In this document: positions 52,639-62,332 of the stretch, in pieces
Position numbering within the stretch: the first letter of the stretch is position 1
How the letters are laid out: every line of letters starts with the position of its first letter
Source of the DNA: CAILZL01 sp050181835
Lineage (GTDB): Bacteria > Pseudomonadota > Gammaproteobacteria > Steroidobacterales > Steroidobacteraceae
DNA length: 64,000 bases
Reading direction: 5' to 3'
NCBI GenBank assembly: GCA_050181835.1
Contig: JBFXCU010000013.1
Location: forward strand, 15,903-79,902
The notes under the pieces: generated by a model
What the model was told of the DNA's origin: nothing
The model's database searches: none
The model's input: the letters and a program-made list of their open reading frames with translations, nothing else
Position numbers and translations under genes: made by a program

Positions 52639-55466
52639 TGTGCCAGCGTCCTTATCGCTATGTCTTGCTGCTGACGATGTCGTTATTAACGGCATCGCCG
52701 AGTTTGGTTACTGCGGCAAGTAAGCAAAAGGCAGTGCCGACTTTGAAAGATCTGGCTGGAAAGCGGATCGAAGTACAGCCCAATGCAGCAACCACTGCGA
52801 CGCAGGAACAAGCTGCAACAGCTTATCGAGAGTTTCTCGAGTTACAGAATGCAGATTCCAAACTGCGCGTAGAGGCGATGCGACGTCTTGGCGATCTGAA
52901 TGTCGAAGTGACTGAAGGAGTGTTGGCAGAGTCAGCCGATGTTACGGTCAATCAAGGCTTGCAGGAATCGATTACGCTCTATGAAAACCTGCTGAACGCA
53001 TATCCTGATTACGCCAGTGCTGATGCGGTACTGTATCAATTGTCGCGTGCTTATGAAGCTGCCAGTCAACCTGCTAAAGCGTTAGCGTCACTCAATAAAT
53101 TGGTCGCTCAGCACCCGAATTCAACTTGGTATGGCGAAGCGCAATTTCGTCGTGGCGAACTTCTGTTCAGCGGACAACGTTATGCGGAAGCTGCTACAGC
53201 CTATGCGGCGGTGGTCAAATTGGCTGAGGCCACCGCATTCTACGACCAAGGTTTATATAAACAGGGGTGGGCATTATTCAAGCAAGGGCGTGTCGATGAT
53301 AGTGCCGCCAGTTTTCTTACCGAACTCGATCGTCTGCTTATCAAACAGAATCAGTTGCGTGATCTTGCTTCGCTGTCGCGCGCCGAGCGGGAATTGAATG
53401 GCGATATTCTGCATATCCTGGCGATCATGGCCTCTGATGAAAATGGACCAGAAAGCATTTCCTCGATGCTCAATCAGCATGCGGATCCCGCCTATGGTTA
53501 CTTGCTCTTTAACGGTCTAGGTGATCTATACATAGAAAAAGAGCGTTATCAGGATGCCGCGCAGGCATTTTCTGCATTTGCTAAACGCAAGCCAGATGCG
53601 CGGCAGTCACCGACGCTGCAAGCACGTGCGATTGAAGCATATGAGAAAGGTGGATTTGCTGCCAAGGTGCTCGAAGCCAAGCAGGCCTTTGTGGAAAGTT
53701 ATGCATTTGATGCGCCGTTCTGGAAGAGCCGCAAGCCTGCGGATGCACCTGAAGTGGCTGCACAACTGAAGAGCAACCTTCAGGATTTAGCGCAGTACTA
53801 TCATGCTCAAGCCAGTAAGACGAAGCAAGATGCGGACTATATGGCTGCGACGCGTTGGTATGGCAGTTTGCTGAGTGCTTTCCCAGATGATCCACAAGCA
53901 TCCGCAAATCGTTACCTGCTGGCCGAATTGTTGTTTGATGCAGGCCGTTTCGCCGATGCCACTCAAGAGTATGAGCGCACTGCTTATGATTATCCTGTTC
54001 ATGCCAAGTCGGCCGCAGCAGGCTACGCAGCGCTGGTTGCGTATCAGAAACACGAGCCGACATTGACTGGCGCTGAACGTGATACTTGGCACCGCAAGTT
54101 TATTGATAGCGCAGTCATGTTTGCCACCAGCTTTCCAACGGATGTGCAGGCAGCACCGGTGTTAACCAAAGCGGCAGAGGACTTGTTTGCCCTGAATGAA
54201 TTTGATCGCACTATCGCTGTCGCGCAGCAATTGTTGGCGCGTCAACCGCCTGCTGATCTCAAGCAGCGCCGAACCGCAACTACTTTGCTGGCCCATTCCC
54301 TGTTTGACCGTGCGCGTTATCCAGAAGCAGAGGCGGCTTATTTACAAGTACGTAACTTACTGGCCAGTAATGATGCAGACCTACCTGCCATCAATGATCG
54401 CATCGCTGCCACAATCTATAAACAGGCTGAAGCCAGTCAGGCTGCAGGTGATGCGGCGATGGCAGTTGATACCTACTTACGGGTTGCTGCGCTAGCGCCT
54501 ACCTCTGCGATCAGCGCTACGGCAGAGTTCGATGCAGCGGCGGTATTGATAACGCAAAATAACTGGCCGCGTGCGATCACAGTGTTGGAGCAGTTCAGGC
54601 GTGTCCACCCCGGGCATGAGCTTACTGCTGAAGTTGGCAAGAAGTTGGCTTTGGGTTACCAGCAGAGTGGTCGTGGTCTGGAGGCAGCGATAGAATACGA
54701 GCGCATTGCTGAGCGTAAAGAAGAGTCAACTGATGTGCGACGTGCAGCGTTGGCGCAGGCGGCTGAGCTGTATTTACAAGCGGCCAACAAAGGTGATGCG
54801 AGTGCGGCGGTGCGTGCGACAACGGTCTACGCGCGTTACGTGGCACAGTATCCGCAGCCGTTTGACGAAGCCATTGAAGCGCGACAGCACTTGGCTGAGT
54901 TGGCCGCAACCAGCCATGATTCAGTCGCTCAGAGTCGCTGGTTACGCGAATTGGTTGATGCTGACAAACAAGCAGGTGCGGCACGTACCGATCGCAGTAA
55001 GTATCTTGCAGCACGCGCATCACTGATGTTGTTACAGCCGCAAGTTGATAAGTTCAATGCCATCAAGCTGAGTTCGCCATTGGCGAAGTTCCTAAAACTA
55101 AAGCGTACTGCTATGGAAGAAGTGTTAAATGCCTATGGCCAAGCACTAGATTATCAAGTTGCAGAGGTCACCACCGAGGCGAGCTACGGCATGGCCGAAA
55201 TGTATCGTCAGATGGGCGCTGACGTAATGGCTTCTGAACGACCAAAAAATCTGGATGCTGATGCACTGGAGCAGTACGAAGTGCTGCTAGAGGAACAAGC
55301 CTTCCCGTTTGAAGAAAAGGCAATTGAACTGCATGAAAGTAATCTGCAACACGATAGTTTCTATGATACGTGGATGCAGAAGAGTTATGCAGCGCTGGTT
55401 AAACTGGTGCCAGGACGCTATGCGCGCAACGAAGTGAGTGGCGAGTATGTCAATAGCTTGCAATAA
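52635..55466 (+). CDS. Large exported TPR protein
   Basis: This is a 943-residue periplasmic protein with a signal peptide (YVLLLTMSLLTASPSLVTAA) and TPR motifs throughout, e.g. YGEAQFRRGELLFSGQRYAEAATAY at about 170-195. The style resembles TolA-binding YbgF/CpoB and BamD repeats. It overlaps the preceding gene by four bases. The length and repeat number suit a bridge spanning the periplasm. Confidence 0.87.
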   Translation: MMCQRPYRYVLLLTMSLLTASPSLVTAASKQKAVPTLKDLAGKRIEVQPNAATTATQEQAATAYREFLELQNADSKLRVEAMRRLGDLNVEVTEGVLAESADVTVNQGLQESITLYENLLNAYPDYASADAVLYQLSRAYEAASQPAKALASLNKLVAQHPNSTWYGEAQFRRGELLFSGQRYAEAATAYAAVVKLAEATAFYDQGLYKQGWALFKQGRVDDSAASFLTELDRLLIKQNQLRDLASLSRAERELNGDILHILAIMASDENGPESISSMLNQHADPAYGYLLFNGLGDLYIEKERYQDAAQAFSAFAKRKPDARQSPTLQARAIEAYEKGGFAAKVLEAKQAFVESYAFDAPFWKSRKPADAPEVAAQLKSNLQDLAQYYHAQASKTKQDADYMAATRWYGSLLSAFPDDPQASANRYLLAELLFDAGRFADATQEYERTAYDYPVHAKSAAAGYAALVAYQKHEPTLTGAERDTWHRKFIDSAVMFATSFPTDVQAAPVLTKAAEDLFALNEFDRTIAVAQQLLARQPPADLKQRRTATTLLAHSLFDRARYPEAEAAYLQVRNLLASNDADLPAINDRIAATIYKQAEASQAAGDAAMAVDTYLRVAALAPTSAISATAEFDAAAVLITQNNWPRAITVLEQFRRVHPGHELTAEVGKKLALGYQQSGRGLEAAIEYERIAERKEESTDVRRAALAQAAELYLQAANKGDASAAVRATTVYARYVAQYPQPFDEAIEARQHLAELAATSHDSVAQSRWLRELVDADKQAGAARTDRSKYLAARASLMLLQPQVDKFNAIKLSSPLAKFLKLKRTAMEEVLNAYGQALDYQVAEVTTEASYGMAEMYRQMGADVMASERPKNLDADALEQYEVLLEEQAFPFEEKAIELHESNLQHDSFYDTWMQKSYAALVKLVPGRYARNEVSGEYVNSLQ

Positions 55467-55488
55467 CTTACCGCGACAGGATTGGCTG

Positions 55489-56109
55489 ATGCGTGTGCTG
55501 TGTGGTGTGGCGCTCGGCATGATGGGCGTGGCATCGGTACTGGCTGCGACTGCTGAGTCGGGCACGGTGGTTGTCGCCGAGCCTAATGTGGTGGCTATTC
55601 CAGCAGAGGCACAAGGCTTGTTTGATGAGGCGCTGCAAGCTTTACAGGCTGGGCAGACTGAGCAGGCTAATCTGTCTTTCAAGGAACTGGTAGCTAGATA
55701 TCCCACTTTCTCTAGTCCGCTGATCAATCTAGGCATCATGGAACAGAAAGCCAACCGTCACGAAGCAGCAATTGGATATTTCAAGCGAGCGTTACAACTT
55801 GATGCCACGTCGGTATTGGCCAATACGAATTTAGGCATGAGCTATCGACAGTTAGGGCAATTCAAAGCAGCTGAAGCGGCTTATCTCGCGGCAATTGCTG
55901 CTGATCCGGCTTATGCTCGAGTGCATCTTAATCTCGGTGTCTTATATGACATGTACCTGCAGCAGCCACAGCAGGCAATACAGGAATACGAAACCTATCA
56001 GAGCTTGCAGTCTTCACCCGATGCCAAGGTGGATAAGTGGCTCAAAGATGTTAAAGGGCGGCTCAACCTTATGGCTGCTAAAACCGAAGCGATGGAGGTG
56101 CGGCCATGA
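55489..56109 (+). CDS. Exported TPR protein
   Basis: The 206-residue protein from the ATG at 55489 has a signal peptide (MRVLCGVALGMMGVASVLAA) and about four TPR units (FDEALQALQAGQTEQANLSFKEL, INLGIMEQKANRHEAAIGYF, TNLGMSYRQLGQFKAAEAAY, LNLGVLYDMYLQQPQQAI). An in-frame GTG at 55438 overlaps the previous gene. Its stop overlaps the next start (ATGA). Confidence 0.85.
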   Translation: MRVLCGVALGMMGVASVLAATAESGTVVVAEPNVVAIPAEAQGLFDEALQALQAGQTEQANLSFKELVARYPTFSSPLINLGIMEQKANRHEAAIGYFKRALQLDATSVLANTNLGMSYRQLGQFKAAEAAYLAAIAADPAYARVHLNLGVLYDMYLQQPQQAIQEYETYQSLQSSPDAKVDKWLKDVKGRLNLMAAKTEAMEVRP

Positions 56110-56540
56110 GTTTGCGTATTACAGCAACTGCGCTGTTGTGGGTGCTATCGTTGTCAGTGTTAAGGGCAGCGGATACGCCAGTATCCCCAACGACACCAAC
56201 CGCCCTAGCAAACAGTGAGAGCTCGGCGTTGTCAGTCAAGGTGACGAACGCCGCTAAGACTGATAGCAAAAGTGCTAACGATCAGTTGCTGCTCGACTCG
56301 ACGCTAGTAACAGGTAATCGTGAGCTGCCCAAGGTGATGTATATCGTGCCTTGGAAACGGGCGAATCTGGGTGATTTGCCGGGGCAACCATTTAATACCT
56401 TGCTAGACGAGGCGTTGGCGCCGGTTGATCGAGATGTGTTTCAACGTGAAGTGAAGTATTACCAAGTGATCGCTGACAAGGATCATCCGGGTGCTCAATC
56501 TCTCGAACAGCAAGCGACGCCATCTGCCGACAAAAATTGA
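56106..56540 (+). CDS. Exported hypothetical protein of the envelope-machine operon
   Basis: The 144-residue protein has a signal peptide (MSLRITATALLWVLSLSVLRAA), a Thr/Ser/Ala-rich linker and a small C-terminal segment (LPKVMYIVPWKRANLGDLPGQP). The short segment resembles no domain I recognise. A 92-bp gap follows before the ExbB-like gene. Confidence 0.65.
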   Translation: MSLRITATALLWVLSLSVLRAADTPVSPTTPTALANSESSALSVKVTNAAKTDSKSANDQLLLDSTLVTGNRELPKVMYIVPWKRANLGDLPGQPFNTLLDEALAPVDRDVFQREVKYYQVIADKDHPGAQSLEQQATPSADKN

Positions 56541-56632
56541 TGAGGGGTTTCAAGCAGGATGAGAGCTGGGTCGCGGACTTGAAATGTGATTTGTCAGAAC
56601 GTGTGTAGGCGCGAATAGCGGTGAGGTGAGTT

Positions 56633-57337
56633 GTGCACGAAATTTATTCATTTTTACTTGGTATCAGGAGCGGTGGATTTTTCATCTATCCGGTCATCTT
56701 GGTGTTTGTGGTCGGCGTGGCGATTGCCATCGAACGATTCATCTTCTTGACTGTGGAAACACAGAAAAACCGTTCCTTGTGGGCGAATTTGGTGCCCCAT
56801 CTGGGAGCGGGCAACTTCAAGAAGGTACTTGAACTGACCCGGGATTCCACGGCCAGTATCGCCAGCGTATTGAACTACGGCATTGCGCGTTTGGCGCATG
56901 CACGGCGACGCGATGACATCGAGAAAGCCATGGATGAAAGCATGCTGGAAATTATTCCACGTATGGAAAAACGTACCCATTACTTGGGTGCATTGGCCAA
57001 CGTTGGCATGTTGCTGGGTCTGCTCGGCACCGTAGTTGGCCTGATCTCAGCATTTGCGTCCATTGCGACCGCTAATCCAGCGGAAAAGGCGACCTTGCTG
57101 GCAGCCAGTATTTCCGTTGCAATGAACTGCACTGCCTCAGGGTTAATCTGCGCGATTACCCTGTTGCTCAGCCATATGTACTTGGATTCCAAGACCACCA
57201 GCCTAATCGATAGCTTGGAAATTGCTTCAGTAAAATTCCTGAACTCGGTGGTCGAGCGGCGCGAAGACGCGGTGGCAACTCCAGTACCACCTGCACCGTC
57301 ACCACGACCAGCGGCCCCCGCGCGTGGCATGGCCTGA
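56633..57337 (+). CDS. MotA/TolQ/ExbB-like proton channel subunit
   Basis: This inner-membrane channel protein (234 aa, GTG start) has three helices: about 15-35 (YPVILVFVVGVAIAIERFIF), 118-140 (LGALANVGMLLGLLGTVVGL, the conserved TolQ motif) and 160-182 (SISVAMNCTASGLICAITLLL). A Pro/Ala tail follows. It forms the energised stator with ExbD-like partners encoded next. Confidence 0.92.
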   Translation: MHEIYSFLLGIRSGGFFIYPVILVFVVGVAIAIERFIFLTVETQKNRSLWANLVPHLGAGNFKKVLELTRDSTASIASVLNYGIARLAHARRRDDIEKAMDESMLEIIPRMEKRTHYLGALANVGMLLGLLGTVVGLISAFASIATANPAEKATLLAASISVAMNCTASGLICAITLLLSHMYLDSKTTSLIDSLEIASVKFLNSVVERREDAVATPVPPAPSPRPAAPARGMA

Positions 57338-57346
57338 GCGTAAGCG

Positions 57347-57847
57347 ATGGCTAGTAAAGCTTCCAAGCGGGTGATGCGCCGTCATCACCGGGGACGCAGT
57401 ACTTATGACCTGAATGTCGTGCCAATGATAGACATGATGGTGATGTTGGTCTGCTTCTTGGTGTTTTCTGCGGTGTTTACGCGCACTAATATTCTTGAGC
57501 TGAATTTTCCGGCGGCTGATGCGGATGTACCGGATTTGCCGCAGGGTTTGCAGCTGGAAATTGTAGTGCGTCAGGCAAAGATTGATGTGACTGATCGCAA
57601 CCAGGGCCTGCTTAAAAGTTTACCTAACAGCGCAACTGGCTATGACATGGCTGGTCTGTCGGAATACCTGTTGCTGGTGAAGTCCAAGTATCAGGACAAA
57701 CAGGATGCCAGCGTGCTGCTGGAACCGAATATCAGCTACGACACGCTAGTGCAGGCAATGGACACAATCCGTGTGTATACGACCAAAAGCAGTGCAGTAG
57801 AAACTGAATTGTTTCCGGCGATCTCAGTTGGAGATGCGCCGCTATGA
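57347..57847 (+). CDS. ExbD/TolR-like protein, first
   Basis: The 166-residue protein has a short basic N-terminus, one helix (about 24-44) and the proton-carrying Asp in VVPMIDMMVMLVCFLVF. The periplasmic domain (about 60-160) follows. It overlaps the second ExbD by four bases. Two different ExbD copies suggest a heteromeric stator. Confidence 0.92.
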   Translation: MASKASKRVMRRHHRGRSTYDLNVVPMIDMMVMLVCFLVFSAVFTRTNILELNFPAADADVPDLPQGLQLEIVVRQAKIDVTDRNQGLLKSLPNSATGYDMAGLSEYLLLVKSKYQDKQDASVLLEPNISYDTLVQAMDTIRVYTTKSSAVETELFPAISVGDAPL

Positions 57848-58338
57848 TGTCGCATCGTATCAAGAAGCATCGGCGGCGTAGCCACCCCGGCGATAGTCAT
57901 ATGGCGCTGGTACCGTTCATCGACATGATGACCATTCTGGTGGTGTTCTTGCTGATTCACATGTCAGACGCCGATATGGTGCCGAACACGAAGAATATTT
58001 CGATTCCACAGTCGATTTCGCAAACCAAACCGCGTGCTACCGTAGTGGTGATGGTGACCAAGGATGAAGTATTGGTTGATGGTCGCAGTGTGGTGTCCAT
58101 AGCCGACGTGCGTGCTGAGTCTTCGACAATCGTGCAGTCGCTCAAGCTTGCGCTGACCTCGCAAGCAGCGCGCGTGCTGACGGGGATAGCGCAGGACTCA
58201 ATCGCTGAGCGTGAGGTCACCATTTTGGGTGATCGAGATCTGCCTTATGACGTGTTAAAGAAAATCATGGCCACCTGCACGCAAGCGGATTACGGCAAGG
58301 TATCGCTGGCCGTGCTGGAGCGCGAGGGCGGTGCATGA
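57844..58338 (+). CDS. ExbD/TolR-like protein, second
   Basis: The 164-residue protein has a basic N-terminus (HRIKKHRRRSH), the conserved Asp in LVPFIDMMTILVVFLLI and a periplasmic domain with ATVVVMVTKDEVLVDGR and VTILGDRDLPYDVLKKIMATC. Its stop overlaps the TonB-like start. It is distinct from the first copy in sequence. Confidence 0.92.
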   Translation: MMSHRIKKHRRRSHPGDSHMALVPFIDMMTILVVFLLIHMSDADMVPNTKNISIPQSISQTKPRATVVVMVTKDEVLVDGRSVVSIADVRAESSTIVQSLKLALTSQAARVLTGIAQDSIAEREVTILGDRDLPYDVLKKIMATCTQADYGKVSLAVLEREGGA

Positions 58339-59270
58339 GCGCGCTGGTTCCTTACTATCGCACTTTTGAACTTCCCTGGTCGCCCACGGCAGAGGTTGAG
58401 CAACGCTTTCGCAAGGTGGTACGCAACTGCCTGATCGCATTTGCAGTACTGATTGTGGTGATGACATTGTTGCCGCTGCCGGATCAATCGCAGCAAAAAA
58501 TACCGGCGCTGCCGGATCGGGTTGTCCAGCTGGTGCTTGAGCAACGCAAGCCACCACCCCCTCCACCCAAGATCATTGAGCAGGAAAAGCCAGTGGAGGA
58601 GCTAAAGCCGGTTGAAAAGCCGCAACTGAAGCCTGCGCCAAAACCCGAGCCAGATCGTACTGAGCAAGCGCGTAAACAGGCTACCAAGGCATTGGCCGTG
58701 TTCGATGAACTGGCGGCATTACGGGATAGCTCAGTGCTCAATAAGGCACAGCAGAATCAACCCTTGAGCAGTGCCGTGGCGGCAACTCGTTCCGAGCGCA
58801 ATATGATTACTTCAGCGGCTGGCAAGGGCAGTGGGGGTATTAACAATGCGGCATTGAGTCGTGGTTACGGTGGTAGTACTGGCGAACTCGCGGGTCATAG
58901 CACCACGCAAGTCAGTAGTACTATTGGTGCTAACTCGAATCAGCCAGCCATTCAACGGGGTGCTGGGAATAAAAAAGGCTCGCGTAACGTTAGTGATGTG
59001 TTACAGATTCTGGATAGCAATAAAGGGGCGATTTTTGCGCTGTATACTCGCGCCCTACGCAGTAATCCTGAGCTAATGGGTAAGGTCGTGCTGAAACTGA
59101 TTATTTCACCCGATGGTGATATCACTAGTTGTCAGATTGTTTCCAGTGAGCTCAATAATCCTGAACTGGAAGGCAAGTTGGTGGCGCGTATCAAGTCAAT
59201 TCGTTTCCCTGCGCAAGATGTGGGCGTAGCGGAAGTGACCTACCCCATTGAATTCTTCCCCGCTGGCTGA
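58335..59270 (+). CDS. TonB-like protein with AgmX/PglI-type C-terminal domain
   Basis: The 311-residue protein has a cytoplasmic tail, one helix (about 35-54, NCLIAFAVLIVVMTLLPLP), a Pro/Lys/Glu-rich stretch (about 70-115, PPPPPPKIIEQEKP), a Gly/Ser-rich linker, and a C-terminal domain (about 215-311: SNKGAIFALYTRALRSNPEL, GKVVLKLIISPDGDITSCQIV). That ending resembles Myxococcus AgmX/PglI energy-coupling proteins rather than classic TonB. It ends the operon. Confidence 0.88.
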   Translation: MSALVPYYRTFELPWSPTAEVEQRFRKVVRNCLIAFAVLIVVMTLLPLPDQSQQKIPALPDRVVQLVLEQRKPPPPPPKIIEQEKPVEELKPVEKPQLKPAPKPEPDRTEQARKQATKALAVFDELAALRDSSVLNKAQQNQPLSSAVAATRSERNMITSAAGKGSGGINNAALSRGYGGSTGELAGHSTTQVSSTIGANSNQPAIQRGAGNKKGSRNVSDVLQILDSNKGAIFALYTRALRSNPELMGKVVLKLIISPDGDITSCQIVSSELNNPELEGKLVARIKSIRFPAQDVGVAEVTYPIEFFPAG

Positions 59271-59382
59271 TTAATCCAATTCATCGGTAGCTGATGAGGC
59301 GATCACGGTGATGGAATAGATCGCTGGGAGGCCCTAAACTCTGCGTCTTGAAGGAGGCGCCGGAGCCGGTTTAGACAAAACC

Positions 59383-62145
59383 ATGGCCGACGCTGTTGCA
59401 ATTGCACATTCACAGCGAACATACATGGTACGGCAAACGATTCACTTTCCCCTTAAAGATGCGGCATTGCGTGATGATGTTCATGCTCTGGGTGAACTGG
59501 TTGGGGAGATACTGCGCGAGCAGGGTGGAGATGAGTTATTTGATGCCGTTGAAGGTGATCGACAGGCTGCATTGAGTCGCCGCGATGGTGATGTCGCGGC
59601 TGGTGTTCAACTAATCCTGCGTACCCGTGGCCGCGAAGCAACGGAAGCCAGAAATCTAGTGCGAGCCTTTTCAACTTGGTTTCAGGTGGTTAACACGGCT
59701 GAGAAAGTGCACCGTATTCGCCGCCGTCGCCAATACCTGAATGATGCCAGTGTCGATCAACCGGGTGGTATTGACGAGGCCCTGTCGAAGCTCAAGAGCA
59801 AAGGACTGCAGCTTGATGATGTCCGCAAACTATTGCAGGAAATATGGATAGAGCCAGTGATGACGGCTCATCCAACTGAATCAAAACGCCGCACTATTTT
59901 ACGTAATCAACAAATTGTTGCCGAACTGTTGTTGAGTCGATTGGACCTGCCTGCTAATTCAAATGAAGCGCGAGTGAACTGGCAGCGTGTGCAAACCGAA
60001 GTAACGACAGGCTGGCAAACTGCCGACAATTCTCGTCAACGTCTCACGATTGCTGATGAGCGCGAGCATGTATTGTTTTTCGTTGTTGAGGTGATTTATA
60101 AAATCATCCCAGTATTTTACGAAGAAATAGAAGCTGCTGCATTACGTGTGTATGGTGAGCAAGCGCGTGAGTTTTACGCTCCGGAGATCATTCGCTTTGG
60201 TTCTTGGGTTGGTGGTGACATGGATAACAATCCTGACGTCAACGCCAAGAGCATTCGCGAAACTGTTGCGCGTCATCATCAGCTAATTATTAATAACTAC
60301 TTTCTTGAGTGCCAGCATTTGTCTCAGCTGTTGTCACAGAGTGCCAGTCGTGTTGGTATTTCTGCTGAGCTTCAGGCGCAAATTGATGCTTATGCGGTGA
60401 TGTTGACCAATTCGCATACAGTCAGCTCAGTGCGCCAGGATTTCATGCCGTATCGCGTGTTCTTGGGGCAGGTGGCAGAAAGACTACGTGCAAACTATGA
60501 GGCACGGCAGAATCGCTATGAAACTGCAGGAGAGTTCCTGCGCGACATTCACTTGATTGCCACCAGTTTGACGCAAAACAAGGGAAAGCATGCTGGCTTA
60601 TTTCACGTGAAGCGTTTGATGCGTCGTATTCGAACCTTTGGGTTCCACTTGGTGACGCTGGATCTGCGTCAACATGCGCAGGTGCATCGTCAGGTGATAG
60701 CGGATGGGTTTGGTGATGAGGCTTGGCAGCAAATGAGTTCGAACGAGCGTACCCAGCGCTTGTGCGTGGCCATGAGCAATGATGAGGGGCCATCTAGCAT
60801 CCTTGGGCCCACGGGTAAGCGTAGTTTATGGGTGTTTGAAACTATCGCACATTGCCGCCATCGTCATGGTGCGGATGCTATTGGCCAGTTTGTTATTAGC
60901 GGCCCTACTGGTGCTGATGACCTGTTGTCAGTGTTATTGCTGGCGCAGTGGGCGGATAGTGTGGATCGTCGTACTGGTGATGTGGCGGTAGATGTTGCGC
61001 CTCTGTTCGAGACCGAAGCGGAACTGGCACAGTGTGGTCAGATTATGGCGGATCTATTCAAGACAAGAGTGTATCAACAACACTTGGTGGGTAGGCGTAA
61101 TCATCAGTTTGTCATGCTGGGCTATTCAGCCAGCAACAAGGAAAGCGGTAGTGTTACCTCACGTTGGTCCTTGCGGCGCGCACAGGAAGCACTACTGGCA
61201 GCGGCACAGGATGCCAAAGTGGATATAACTATCTTTCATGGTCGTGGTAATACATCCAGTCGCAATTCTGGTTTGGTTGAAACCTTAATGCGTACCATGC
61301 CAGAGGGGACGGTGCGCGGCCGTGTCAGGATGACTGAGCAGGGCGAGCTGATACACGATAAATATAGTCTGCGTCCCATCGCGTTAAGAGTGTTCGAACA
61401 GGCATTCAATGCGTTGAGTTTATCGCGTGCAGGTTTCCATGCAACTGAGAAGGTGATGCCGGAATGGCGCTTGGTAATGGATCTGATGGCGCAATCTAGT
61501 GGCCGATGTTATCGCGGCCTAGTCTATGATGATGCCAGGTTTTTTGAGTTTTTTCGCTTGGCAACACCAGTAGATGTTATCGAGCGAATGCAATTAGGCT
61601 CCCATGGGCACATTCGCGAAACGCCTGGCAGTGTGGCCGATACGCGCGCCATTCCCTGGAGTTACGCGTGGGCACAAAGTCGCTATATGTTGCCAAGCTG
61701 GTATGGTGCAGGCACTGCACTTGCTGCGGCGCGCCAGCAGTTTGGTGAAGCAGTGCTGTTACAGATGTTCTCTGGCTGGTATTTTTTTGAGCAACTGGTC
61801 AATCAGGTTGAAATGGCTCTGGCACGCGCGGATATGGGTATTGCTGAATTTTACGATCAGCTAGCTGGGGAGTCATACCTGCCGGTGATACAGAAAATAA
61901 GGGCAGAGTTTGAGCTGGCAAAACAAGAGGTGTTGCGGCTGAAAGGTTGTGCGTTTCTGCTTGATGCAGAGCAGACCATGCAGCGCTCTATACGTCTGCG
62001 AAATCCCTACCTGGATCCGATGCATCTAATGCAGGTAGATCTACTGGCCCGATGGCGCGCCGACGGTTGCCAAGATCAAGATTTGTTGCAGGCATTGCTG
62101 GCGTCGGTTAATGGTATTGGGAAGGGTTTGCAGGGGTCGACGTAA
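59383..62145 (+). CDS. ppc: Phosphoenolpyruvate carboxylase homologue with altered active site
   Basis: The 920-residue protein is collinear with PEP carboxylase, which makes oxaloacetate from PEP and bicarbonate. VMTAHPTESKRRTIL (catalytic His) and APLFETEAEL (metal Glu) are intact. The segment aligned to GYSDSxKD reads GYSASNKES, so the second metal ligand (Asp543 in E. coli) is Ala. The Gly-rich loop FHGRGGxxxRGG reads FHGRGNTSSRNSG. The C-terminus ends GLQGST instead of the usual NTG. Activity is therefore uncertain. An alternative start is ATG 59425. Confidence 0.88.
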   Translation: MADAVAIAHSQRTYMVRQTIHFPLKDAALRDDVHALGELVGEILREQGGDELFDAVEGDRQAALSRRDGDVAAGVQLILRTRGREATEARNLVRAFSTWFQVVNTAEKVHRIRRRRQYLNDASVDQPGGIDEALSKLKSKGLQLDDVRKLLQEIWIEPVMTAHPTESKRRTILRNQQIVAELLLSRLDLPANSNEARVNWQRVQTEVTTGWQTADNSRQRLTIADEREHVLFFVVEVIYKIIPVFYEEIEAAALRVYGEQAREFYAPEIIRFGSWVGGDMDNNPDVNAKSIRETVARHHQLIINNYFLECQHLSQLLSQSASRVGISAELQAQIDAYAVMLTNSHTVSSVRQDFMPYRVFLGQVAERLRANYEARQNRYETAGEFLRDIHLIATSLTQNKGKHAGLFHVKRLMRRIRTFGFHLVTLDLRQHAQVHRQVIADGFGDEAWQQMSSNERTQRLCVAMSNDEGPSSILGPTGKRSLWVFETIAHCRHRHGADAIGQFVISGPTGADDLLSVLLLAQWADSVDRRTGDVAVDVAPLFETEAELAQCGQIMADLFKTRVYQQHLVGRRNHQFVMLGYSASNKESGSVTSRWSLRRAQEALLAAAQDAKVDITIFHGRGNTSSRNSGLVETLMRTMPEGTVRGRVRMTEQGELIHDKYSLRPIALRVFEQAFNALSLSRAGFHATEKVMPEWRLVMDLMAQSSGRCYRGLVYDDARFFEFFRLATPVDVIERMQLGSHGHIRETPGSVADTRAIPWSYAWAQSRYMLPSWYGAGTALAAARQQFGEAVLLQMFSGWYFFEQLVNQVEMALARADMGIAEFYDQLAGESYLPVIQKIRAEFELAKQEVLRLKGCAFLLDAEQTMQRSIRLRNPYLDPMHLMQVDLLARWRADGCQDQDLLQALLASVNGIGKGLQGST

Positions 62146-62332
62146 GCATTAGGCATGAATGTTGGTAGGAGCGCAGGCCGTGTACGAGATCTCACGTTCA
62201 TATTGTTAATAAACCAAATACCAGCAAGCCTATCAATAGGCAATTAAGTCGCTGTCTATTGTGATGCTTAGCAGAAAAAAATCAGCGCCAAGGTTGTCGT
62301 TATTACCTCCATAACATTGCTGAGACTAGCTA

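Noticed and set aside
52048..52695. 215-codon open frame antisense to the TPR genes
   Set aside because: Overlaps two well-supported genes and has no domain.
59271..59382. Inverted GCGATC/GATCGC after the TonB-like gene as a terminator
   Set aside because: Long loop and no T-run; not convincing.
62228..62241. Hairpin GCCTATCAATAGGC after ppc as a terminator
   Set aside because: Loop of two bases and no T-run follows.
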